From the NCBI GenBank assembly GCA_002238855.1, contig MPND01000002.1:62001-126000 (forward strand): 64,000 bases of DNA, given 5' to 3'. This DNA comes from SAR202 cluster bacterium bin90. Lineage in GTDB: Bacteria > Chloroflexota > Dehalococcoidia > Lucifugimonadales > JADFKI01. Made by a program: the position numbers and the translations under genes. The notes under the pieces were generated by a model, which was not told the origin of the DNA, did no database searches, and saw nothing but the letters and a program-made list of their open reading frames with translations. Positions 45,229-52,399 of the stretch are shown piece by piece. How positions within the stretch are numbered: position 1 is the stretch's first letter; each line of letters begins with the position of its first letter.

Positions 45229-46185
45229 CTAACTCTGCTTTATCAGCTTCTGCATGGAGCGCAGCTCCTGCGGCGGGTCCATCCTGCTTCCATAGTCCGC
45301 GTATGACACTTCAGCAACATAGATGTCGCCCTTGGAGTCAACTGCAATGCCGTGCGGCGAGTAGAACCTTCCCGGCTCGTCCCCATAAGTCTGCGTACCG
45401 AGCCTCGCAAGCCGGTTGCCCTGCGTGTCGAATATGCTCACTCGCGGCCCAAGCTGCGTGCCCATCCTGTTCGGATTGATGCCGGAGAAGTACTCCCCAA
45501 CATAGATCAGTTCCCGGTCGCCCTTCGTATCGAGGTAAAGGCAAGCCGCCCGCGACAAGTTAATCCACTGCGCCTCGAACTTCCCTTCCGGGCTGAAGAT
45601 CTGTATGCGGTGGTTCTCCCGGTCTGCCACATACACCCAGCCGTCCTTGTCCACTCCCACGTAGTGGACGATGTTGAACTGTCCCGGGTCATTCCCCGAC
45701 TCGCCCCAGGAGAACAGGTGCTTGCCATCAGGCGAATACTTATGCACCGCTGCGTTGGTGTATCCATCTCCCACATAGAAATCGCCATTTCGCGGGTCGA
45801 ACGCCACATGCGACGGCGCGTTGAACGGCTTGCCGCTCATAGGCGGTGACGGCTGACCCGGCGTGCCTATCGTCATCAGGACTTCGCCATGTGGCGACAT
45901 CTTCCGCACCGTGTGGTCACCATTGTCCACGCACCACAGGTTGTCATCAGGACCCACAGTCACACCGTGCGGGTTCGTGAATATGCCGTGCCCCCAAGTG
46001 TGCTGCACATTGCCCTCTGTGTCGAAGACGATCATAGGGTGCGTGCCGCGATTGAACACATAAACATTGTCGTACGCATCCACATCCACAGCAGTGGCTT
46101 CCTTATAGGTCGCGCCCTCCGGCAAATTGCCCCAGTCCTCGCCTGAGACTTCGTAAACCCAGTCGCCAGATCCCAGCAGTACCAT
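45229..46185 (-). CDS. NHL-repeat beta-propeller protein
   Basis: A 318-residue protein of six-bladed propeller type. Repeats of the form AVDVDAYDNVYVFNRGTHPMIVFDTEGN, GVTVGPDDNLWCVDNGDHTVRKMSPHGE and YVGVDKDGWVYVADRENHRIQIFSPEGK appear in order, about 45 residues apart. The family includes peptidyl-alpha-hydroxyglycine lyase-like and ligand-binding proteins, but no enzyme signature is secure. GGAGG lies upstream of the ATG. No export signal is visible. Confidence 0.8.
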   Translation of the reverse strand: MVLLGSGDWVYEVSGEDWGNLPEGATYKEATAVDVDAYDNVYVFNRGTHPMIVFDTEGNVQHTWGHGIFTNPHGVTVGPDDNLWCVDNGDHTVRKMSPHGEVLMTIGTPGQPSPPMSGKPFNAPSHVAFDPRNGDFYVGDGYTNAAVHKYSPDGKHLFSWGESGNDPGQFNIVHYVGVDKDGWVYVADRENHRIQIFSPEGKFEAQWINLSRAACLYLDTKGDRELIYVGEYFSGINPNRMGTQLGPRVSIFDTQGNRLARLGTQTYGDEPGRFYSPHGIAVDSKGDIYVAEVSYADYGSRMDPPQELRSMQKLIKQS

Positions 46186-46316
46186 CGTCGTTTCCTCCGT
46201 CTGTTAGGTGTTGCCTCTGTAAGGTGTTAATCGAACAATTCAGCGCCGACTCGAATCGGCTCACCAGATGGTAACAGCCACCTGCCCCATGCACAAGAAC
46301 TGCTCACCTCTGCATC

Positions 46317-46344
46317 TTGACCCCTCTCGCATTGAGCATATAAT
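46317..46344 (+). promoter_or_regulatory. Near-consensus promoter upstream of class III aminotransferase
   Basis: TTGACC (46317-46322) and TATAAT (46339-46344) are spaced by 16 nt. Transcription should start near 46351, about 63 nt before the ATG at 46414. Confidence 0.7.
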
Positions 46345-46413
46345 ACTGGCAATCGCATCAAGTCTCACCGACCTGATACCCACCCGCAGGCATTTGCGAA
46401 AGGGAGTGTAGCT

Positions 46414-47748
46414 ATGGCAACCATCGAAGAACGCTATAACGAGATGTTTGGCAAGTCGATTGAATGGTACGAAAGAGGCAAGTCCCTGTTTGCAGGCGGC
46501 ATTACTCACCAGACGCGTTTCACCTCTCCCTTCCCCGCATACATCGACCACGCTGAGGGCCCATACAAGTACGATGTTGACGAGAACCAGATTATTGACT
46601 ATGTGATGGGCAACGGCAGCCTCCTGATGGGTCACAGCAAGCCCGAGATTATCGAGGCCGTCAGGGAACAGGCCGGCAGAGGAACCCATGTGGGCGGCGC
46701 ATCCACCCACGAAGTGCGCTACGCCGAGGCTGTCAAGCGCCTTGTGCCTTCGCTTGAGCGCGTCCGCTTCACCGCATCCGGCACCGAGTCAACCTATCTC
46801 GCTCTCAGGCTGGCACGCGCCTTCACCGGAAAGACCAAGATAATCAAGTTCCACGAGCACTTCCACGGCTGGCACGACTATGTCACGCCCGAATCCGGCC
46901 AGGCTCTCGGCGGCGTTCCCAAGGAAGTCCTCGACACCGTAATAGTCGCCCCGGTGGACATCGCCGCAGTCGATGCCATCCTTACGAACGACAACGACGT
47001 CGCAGCCGTGATCGTCGAGTGCAACGGCGCTCACTATGGCACATTCCCATTGCAGAACCCGCAGTTCCTTCACGACCTGCAGGACCTCGCAAGGCGGCAT
47101 GGCGTCCTGTTCATTATGGACGAGGTGATAACGGGATTCCGCCTCTCACCCGGCGGCGCGCAGGTCCGCTGGGGACTCGAACCCGACCTTACGACAATGG
47201 CAAAGATTATCGCGGGCGGTCAGCCCGGCGCCGCTGTCGGCGGCAGGGCAGACATTATGGAGCTTATGGCGTTCCAAAACGACCCCGAATGGGACAACCA
47301 TCTCAGAGTAGCCCAGGGCGGAACTTACAACGCCCAGCCCGTCACGGCAGCGGCAGGCATCGCCGCCCTCGAAGCAATCGCCAACGAGGGCATCAACGCC
47401 AGGGCGGACGCAATGTCGGAACGCCTCAAGGAAGGCCTGAACGCGGCATTCATTCAGAACGAAGTCACAGGCCACGCGCACGGCATCTCTTCGATCATTC
47501 ACGTCAACTTCGGTGCCGACTGCAACTGCGACCGCGACATCTGCAACATGCCATACCAGCAGATCTACGACACCATGCCGGCGGAAATGACACGCTCCCT
47601 GCGCCGCGCGATGCTCGTCAACGGCGTGGACATGATGGGCGGCAGAGCCTTCATAGTCTCGTCATCCCACGACGAAGATGTCATAGACCGCACGACCGCT
47701 GCCTTCTCGCAGTCCCTCAAAGACCTGCGCGCCGAAGGCGAGCTGTAA
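46414..47748 (+). CDS. Class III aminotransferase, glutamate-1-semialdehyde aminomutase-like
   Basis: A 444-residue PLP enzyme with Asp236 (IMDEV) and Lys264 (TMAKIIAGG). The residues RFTASGTESTYLALRLARAFTGKTKIIKFHEHFHGWHDY parallel the homologue at 25875. It differs in the loop CNCDRDICNMPYQQIY, where several Cys residues cluster near the C terminus, a feature absent from the other copy. It starts an apparent operon with an SDR and an AhpD-like protein, so a catabolic role is likelier than haem synthesis. Confidence 0.85.
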   Translation: MATIEERYNEMFGKSIEWYERGKSLFAGGITHQTRFTSPFPAYIDHAEGPYKYDVDENQIIDYVMGNGSLLMGHSKPEIIEAVREQAGRGTHVGGASTHEVRYAEAVKRLVPSLERVRFTASGTESTYLALRLARAFTGKTKIIKFHEHFHGWHDYVTPESGQALGGVPKEVLDTVIVAPVDIAAVDAILTNDNDVAAVIVECNGAHYGTFPLQNPQFLHDLQDLARRHGVLFIMDEVITGFRLSPGGAQVRWGLEPDLTTMAKIIAGGQPGAAVGGRADIMELMAFQNDPEWDNHLRVAQGGTYNAQPVTAAAGIAALEAIANEGINARADAMSERLKEGLNAAFIQNEVTGHAHGISSIIHVNFGADCNCDRDICNMPYQQIYDTMPAEMTRSLRRAMLVNGVDMMGGRAFIVSSSHDEDVIDRTTAAFSQSLKDLRAEGEL

Positions 47749-47777
47749 TTGTTGATAGAATAGATTCAGGAGTATAC

Positions 47778-48527
47778 ATGACGCGCTTTGAACAACAGGT
47801 CGCAATAGTAACAGGAGCCGCAACCGGCATAGGCTACGGCATCGCCCGCCGTCTCGCTTCCGAAGGCGCGCGCCTCGTCATGGTTGACATCGACGGCGAC
47901 CTCGGCGAACAATCAGCCAGCGAAATGTCGGCCCGCGGCAGCGACACCCGCCTCGTGGTCGGCGACGTCTCCGAGCAGTCCACCGCCGAAGCCGCCGTCC
48001 AATCCGCTCTAGACACATGGGGACGCATCGACATCCTCGTGAACAACGCCGGCATCACTGGCATCGACGGCGGCATCTGGGAACTCCCCCTAGAAGAGAT
48101 GGACCGCGTCTATCGCATCAACCTGCGTGGCGTATTCGCGTTCTGCCATTCGGTCATTCCGCACATGATCGACCGCGACTACGGCCGCATCGTCAACATC
48201 GCCTCCATCGCCGGCAAGGAGGGCAATCCCCGCATGGTGCCCTACTCCGCCACCAAAGCCGCCGTAATCGGCCTCACCAAGTCCGTCGGCAAGGAACTCG
48301 CCAAGACCGGCGTCCGCGTCAACTGCGTAACGCCCGCCGTCGTCCACACCCGCATCCTCGACGAGCTCACGCCCGAGCAGGTCAGCTACATGGTCGAGCG
48401 CATCCCAATCGGACGCACCGGCGAAATCAACGAGATAGCCGCCCTTGTCGCCTGGCTCGCCTCTGAAGAATGCTCATTCAGCACAGGCGGTGTCTTCGAC
48501 ATCAGCGGCGGCAGAGCCACTTACTAA
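47778..48527 (+). CDS. Short-chain dehydrogenase/reductase (FabG-like)
   Basis: A 249-residue classical SDR. The cofactor motif TGAATGIG, the NNAG motif, the catalytic Tyr-Lys in YSATK (with Ser in NIASIAG) and the C-terminal GRTGEINEIAALVAWLASEECSF are conserved. ATG at 47778 has CAGGAG a few bases upstream. An apparent extension of this frame back to 47019 lies within the aminotransferase gene and is not translated. Its substrate, perhaps a hydroxy or keto acid, is unknown. Confidence 0.92.
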   Translation: MTRFEQQVAIVTGAATGIGYGIARRLASEGARLVMVDIDGDLGEQSASEMSARGSDTRLVVGDVSEQSTAEAAVQSALDTWGRIDILVNNAGITGIDGGIWELPLEEMDRVYRINLRGVFAFCHSVIPHMIDRDYGRIVNIASIAGKEGNPRMVPYSATKAAVIGLTKSVGKELAKTGVRVNCVTPAVVHTRILDELTPEQVSYMVERIPIGRTGEINEIAALVAWLASEECSFSTGGVFDISGGRATY

Positions 48528-48541
48528 CCGCCTTAAGTCCC

Positions 48542-48577
48542 CTCCCCCTTGACGGGGGAAGGCTAGGATGGGGGTGA
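48542..48577. repeat. GC-rich palindromic repeat, copy 3
   Basis: CCCCCTTGACGGGGG with the AAGGCTAGGATGGGGGTGA tail; the tail differs from copy 2 by one base. It is intergenic, between the SDR and AhpD-like genes. Confidence 0.85.
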
Positions 48578-48628
48578 AATTCCCTATCTATCCTGTCCAT
48601 CGATGTGAATTACCGAAAGGAACAAAAG

Positions 48629-49183
48629 ATGCCATGGATTCGTGAGGCCGAAGAACGCCTGCACTGGGCGAATGTCATAAACATTATGTCCATCAACCCG
48701 AAGGCAATGCAGGCCGTCAGTGACCTGAACAACGCCATTACATTCGGCTCGTCCGCGCTCACCCGCACTCAGGAGGAGGCAATAGCCACCGCCGTCTCCG
48801 TTCAGAACGAATGCCGCTTCTGAACGATGGCACACGGGGAGTTTCTCCGTCACGCCTCCGACGATCCCGAGCTGGCAAGCCACGTCATGCACGACTACCG
48901 CAAGGCCGACCTTGACCCGCAGACACGCGCTATGCTCGACTACGCCACCAAACTCACCCGCGAGCCGACCAGCATGCAAGAGTCCGATGTCATAAAGCTG
49001 CGAGAGCACGGACTCTCCGACGAGCAGATTCTCTCGGTCTGCCTGATTGCCTGCACCTTCAATTTCATGACCCGGCTGGCAGACGGCTTGGGCGTCGAAG
49101 TGCCCGAAGAGCGCCAGAAGTATGTGGAAACATGGCTGGACAGCCCCGCCCGCAACCAGCAATGGCTCATGAAACAGAAATGA
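48629..49183 (+). CDS. AhpD/carboxymuconolactone decarboxylase-like peroxidase-related protein with in-frame UGA (candidate selenoprotein)
   Basis: Reading through a single UGA (48821-48823) gives 184 residues of the peroxidase-related AhpD-like family. The ATG at 48629 follows AAAGGAACAAAAG. The frame carries Glu50, Cys62, UGA at 65, and His69, that is E-x11-C-x2-U-x3-H, matching the Glu, CxxC and His of AhpD with UGA at the second Cys. After the UGA, 119 family-like residues follow in the same frame (AHGEFLRHASDD, LDYATKLTREP, CTFNFMTRLADGLGV). A hairpin fitting the bacterial SECIS follows. A nonsense mutation or sequencing error is the alternative, since TGA is one base from TGC or TGT. 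Confidence 0.7.
48829..48856 (+). promoter_or_regulatory. Putative bacterial SECIS hairpin
   Basis: A 3-bp lower stem (GGC 48829-48831 with GCC 48854-48856), a small internal loop, then a 6-bp upper stem (ACGGGG 48834-48839 with CTCCGT 48845-48850, one G-U) closes loop AGTTT. Sixteen bases lie between the UGA and the loop, and the loop has G in its second position, as in the bSECIS model I recall. Not folded by computer. Confidence 0.5.
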
Positions 49184-49198
49184 CGAACAGCTCACGCT

Positions 49199-49231
49199 CT
49201 GTTGGGGAAAGTTCAAATGGGGGCAAAATCC
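49199..49231. repeat. Degenerate relative of the palindromic repeat family
   Basis: TTGGGGAAAGTTCAAATGGGGGCAAAATCC resembles the 3' tail of copies 1-3 (GGGGAAGGTTAGGATGGGGGTGA, in parts), but has lost its hairpin. It lies between the convergent AhpD-like and MFS genes. Confidence 0.4.
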
Positions 49232-49255
49232 CAATCTGAATACGACGCCTGCCGC

Positions 49256-50587
49256 TCAGTCTCCCGCTGCGGGACTCTGGGCGGCTTCGTCAGCCTCCCA
49301 GTCCGGAATCAGCAGCTTGTCCGTTGGCTCCAGCACCAGTATGTTCAGCGCACCGGCAAGACTGGTCGCTATCGAAATCCACAGCGCCACATTGTAGTTG
49401 CCGAATATGTCGAATATCGGCCCGCCAATCCAGCCGCCCAGCGCCATCCCAAGACCTGCGCCCAACATCTGCACGCCATACGGCGCCCCCGTCGGCGCAT
49501 GCCCATAGTACCGCCTGTTCAGTATCGGGACCCCGCCCGTCTCGCCGCCGTATCCGATGCCGAATATCACCGCGAACAGGTAGAACATCCAAAGATCGTG
49601 CGTCCAGAACAGCATCAGCACAAGAATGCCCTGCGCCGCAAAGAAGATGAACATCACCGTCCTCGTGCCTATGGTGTCGCACATAATCGGCACGAATACC
49701 CGTGAAATCACGCTGACCGCGGACAGAACCGTGAGCACGCCCGCCGCCTGCACCAGCGTCAGCCCCTCCTTGACAGCCAGCGGCACGATGTACACGAGAA
49801 TGATCGCGTGCCCCACGCATCCCAGGAAGTGAATGGAGCTCATATTCCAGAATGCGGCGGTCTTCCGCATATAGCCGTTGAAGAGCTTAGTTCGCGTCGG
49901 ATCGCTCTCACGCTTCCGTACTTCCCTATCCCCAGGTCTGTACCCATACGGCTGAATGCCCTTGTCCGCCGGGGTGTCTCGGAACAACCCGATCAGCAAG
50001 AACATGATCGCCGCCGACCCAACTCCTAGGGCAATGAAGCCGTTCTGCCAGCCCATCCCTTCGAGCAGCAGGCTCACGACCACGGCGGCAAGTGCCGGTC
50101 CAAGCCCCCACGACGCCATTATCAGGCCCATGCCTATACCCAGGTGCCGCCGGAACCAGTACATCGCCGCGGGTATCAGCGGAACGAGAAATATCGCCTG
50201 CGCGGTGCCAAGCAGCACACCGAAATACAGGTACAACTCCCAGATTGTGCTTATGAATCCGGTAAGCAGCATCCCCGCAAGGAACATCGCCGTACCGACG
50301 ACCATCGCCTTGCGCGCGCCAAATCGGTCGCCGAACCACCCCGCAAACGGCGAAGCCAAGGCCGTCACCACGCTCGAAATCGCGTATGCGAGCGTAATAC
50401 TGCCCTGGCTCCATTGGAATGTCTGCTCTAGCGGCTCGATGAACACGCCAAAAGCCATGCGGATGGACGTGCCGACCATCTGCATTACGGCGATGACGGT
50501 TACAATGACCCAGACATAGTGAGGGTAAATGACGCGCCCGTAATTCAATTGCGGGCCCGTCGTGGACGGCTCGGTTTGTCTTGCCAT
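49256..50587 (-). CDS. MFS transporter (monocarboxylate/oxalate-formate antiporter-like)
   Basis: A 443-residue protein with 12 predicted helices. MQMVGTSIRMAFGVFIEPLEQTFQWSQGSITLAYAISS and the loop motif GWFGDRFGARKAMVVG in the first half are characteristic of MFS. The central loop (RPGDREVRKRESDPTRTKLF) separates the two halves. Similarity to the OFA/MCT group is inferred from the opening FGVFIEPL. It probably moves organic anions. It is convergent with the AhpD-like gene. Confidence 0.85.
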   Translation of the reverse strand: MARQTEPSTTGPQLNYGRVIYPHYVWVIVTVIAVMQMVGTSIRMAFGVFIEPLEQTFQWSQGSITLAYAISSVVTALASPFAGWFGDRFGARKAMVVGTAMFLAGMLLTGFISTIWELYLYFGVLLGTAQAIFLVPLIPAAMYWFRRHLGIGMGLIMASWGLGPALAAVVVSLLLEGMGWQNGFIALGVGSAAIMFLLIGLFRDTPADKGIQPYGYRPGDREVRKRESDPTRTKLFNGYMRKTAAFWNMSSIHFLGCVGHAIILVYIVPLAVKEGLTLVQAAGVLTVLSAVSVISRVFVPIMCDTIGTRTVMFIFFAAQGILVLMLFWTHDLWMFYLFAVIFGIGYGGETGGVPILNRRYYGHAPTGAPYGVQMLGAGLGMALGGWIGGPIFDIFGNYNVALWISIATSLAGALNILVLEPTDKLLIPDWEADEAAQSPAAGD

Positions 50588-50605
50588 ATGGCTAAATCTG
50601 GGTCC

Positions 50606-50920
50606 TTAATGTAACGGACATGCTACGAGGAAAAATCTCTCCCACGCCTGCCCTTCGACTGCATTGCCGTTCTGTAGTGCGCCGCCCGCAGCGCCCTGAC
50701 CAATCGCGCCCGACAGCCCTGTGCCTACGGACGAGCCTGTATTAGTTCGGAAATCAAACTGCTGGACGTTCTGTGCTGTCGCCGGATTTCCCCTTGCGTC
50801 TATCCGCGCGTCGGCAGCCCACGCACCAAAGTATATGGTCAGCGCGAGGCTGATTGCGACGACCGCGACAAATTGCACGGGCATCCCAAACAAGCGCATA
50901 TCATTCAAGCGCGATTCCAC
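50606..50920 (-). CDS. Small predicted membrane-anchored or secreted protein
   Basis: A 104-residue reading frame with a GTG start, GGAAGG 7 nt upstream, and an N-terminal hydrophobic segment (PVQFVAVVAISLALTIYFGAWA) that could be a signal peptide or anchor. The rest is Gly/Asn/Ala-rich low complexity. I do not recognise it. It could be spurious, but the ribosome-binding site and hydrophobic helix make it worth listing. Confidence 0.4.
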   Translation of the reverse strand: MESRLNDMRLFGMPVQFVAVVAISLALTIYFGAWAADARIDARGNPATAQNVQQFDFRTNTGSSVGTGLSGAIGQGAAGGALQNGNAVEGQAWERFFLVACPLH

Positions 50921-50980
50921 TGCACTGCCTTCCAGGCGATCAGTCAGGAATTCCTGTCATTCCTGATTACTATCGTTGGC

Positions 50981-51454
50981 TTAGTTCGGCACCGCTGCTT
51001 CAGCGATCGACATCAGCTCCTCATCCGTCATATCCAGCTCGATGTGGTCACCATGCGGCTGCGGCACTTCCAGACCCGTCTTGTAATAGACCTCAAGTGT
51101 ATTGCCCTCAGGGTCGTCAGCATACATCCCGAAAGCATTTCCGTGGCTCACGATGCGCTGGATATTGACACCTTCGGCATTGAACGTGCGATAGAAGTCC
51201 TTCAATTCACCGATCGTTTCCACAGTAAAGGAAATCTGCTGCACCAGTTTCGCGTCTGATGGCACATCGCGTCCCTCCATCAGCACGAACTCATGATGCT
51301 CGACATCAGGATTCGCGCTCAGGAACACCATCCCGCGCTGTTCCAGGTCCTCGTCTGTAATCTCCAGTCCCATCACCCGCGAATAAAAGTCCCGCTGACC
51401 CATCAGGTCATTAACATAGATTCCCACATGTCCAAGTCCGCTTACCTTAGCCAT
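50981..51454 (-). CDS. VOC family protein (glyoxalase/extradiol dioxygenase-like)
   Basis: A 157-residue protein with two beta-alpha-beta-beta-beta modules. GLGHVGIYVNDLMGQRDFYSRVMGLEI opens the first, with His as likely metal ligand. HHEFVLMEG ends the first module. DPEGNTLEVYYKTG ends the second and supplies Glu. The pattern fits a small extradiol-type dioxygenase or glyoxalase. GGGGAGG lies upstream of the ATG. The substrate is unknown. Confidence 0.85.
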   Translation of the reverse strand: MAKVSGLGHVGIYVNDLMGQRDFYSRVMGLEITDEDLEQRGMVFLSANPDVEHHEFVLMEGRDVPSDAKLVQQISFTVETIGELKDFYRTFNAEGVNIQRIVSHGNAFGMYADDPEGNTLEVYYKTGLEVPQPHGDHIELDMTDEELMSIAEAAVPN

Positions 51455-51585
51455 ATTAACCTCCCCGTTCGAGTCTATTGCCCTGTCTTGCCTTCATTCA
51501 TCAATCGACGCTCAATACTCATCAAGCCGATTGTAACATCATTGTAAAGTGGTATAACAGTTCAAACTCTGCTTTCCGACAATCC

Positions 51586-52263
51586 CTAAGCTGTCGGTAC
51601 CGCCTCGCACTCCAGCCGTTGCAGCAACTCTCCGAGCGGCACATCGAGGAGAGAGTTAAGCCTTATGTCCGCAGCGCCAAAGTCCATACCCTTCGTCATC
51701 GGGTTCGGAACGACTACGCAGTGGAGGCCCGCAGCCTTCGCGGCAGTGAGGCCATTCGCAGAATCCTCAATCGCCAGGGCTTTCCTCGGCTGCACACCAA
51801 GTCTGCCCACAGCCATCGTGTAAAGCTCCGGGTCCGGCTTGGCATTCTTCACATCCCCGGCGTCCAGCACGAATTCGAAGAATCTCAACAAGCCGCGTCC
51901 CTTGAGATGTCCCGCAGCCCATCCGGGAGACGAACTTGATGCTACCGCCAACTTCATCCCCATATCCTTCGCGGAATGAAGATAGTCCTCCACACCGGGA
52001 AGAACGGGATTGCTCTCGATGCGCTCCAGGTAACGTCGGCGCATCAGCGGCCTGACTACTTCACGATCGATTGCCTGCCCAGATAGCTCAGCGAGGTGAC
52101 CATAAATGTCAAAGTCCCGGCTGTAGCGCCCAATGGAATACTCCCACGTACGCCGCTCCAGCTTCACGCCGTGCGATTCGAAAATCTCCTTCCATGAATC
52201 GAACTCCGGCGTTTCCGTGTCAATTATCAGTCCGTCAAAATCAAAGACGATAGCCTCTATCAA
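51586..52263 (-). CDS. HAD-superfamily hydrolase (beta-phosphoglucomutase/phosphatase-like)
   Basis: A 225-residue HAD protein of subfamily I. Motif I is FDFDGLIIDTE (nucleophile Asp and acid Asp), motif II SSS in AVASSSSPGW, motif III Lys in GDVKNAKPDPELY, and motif IV EDSANGLTAAKAAGL. The cap is a helical C1 type. TTG at 52263 is the start. Members are phosphatases or phosphomutases of sugars; no specific substrate is evident. Confidence 0.88.
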   Translation of the reverse strand: MIEAIVFDFDGLIIDTETPEFDSWKEIFESHGVKLERRTWEYSIGRYSRDFDIYGHLAELSGQAIDREVVRPLMRRRYLERIESNPVLPGVEDYLHSAKDMGMKLAVASSSSPGWAAGHLKGRGLLRFFEFVLDAGDVKNAKPDPELYTMAVGRLGVQPRKALAIEDSANGLTAAKAAGLHCVVVPNPMTKGMDFGAADIRLNSLLDVPLGELLQRLECEAVPTA

Positions 52264-52362
52264 GTCACATGCCTCTCGGAAAAAGTCCGCAACCAGTATA
52301 TCACCAGGCGTCCCGCCCCATTGAAGGCGCGACCTAACATGTCTGCTTGCTCAAAAGACATC

Positions 52363-52391
52363 TTGACAGCATGAACATCCGTGCTTATAAT
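52363..52391 (+). promoter_or_regulatory. Perfect sigma70 consensus promoter
   Basis: TTGACA (52363-52368) and TATAAT (52386-52391) are both perfect consensus and separated by 17 nt. Transcription would start at about 52398-52400, at or next to the ATG of the downstream gene. Confidence 0.85.
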
Positions 52392-52399
52392 GCGAACAT

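Noticed and set aside
47019-47777. An open frame that extends the SDR gene some 250 codons upstream
   Set aside because: It lies inside the class III aminotransferase gene in another frame, has an Arg/Pro-rich shadow composition, and the SDR has its own ATG and ribosome-binding site at 47778.
48605-48823. AhpD-like gene as a plain pseudogene
   Set aside because: Possible, but the UGA sits exactly at a Cys position, the rest of the frame is intact, and a SECIS-like hairpin follows, so selenocysteine is preferred while the pseudogene remains an alternative.
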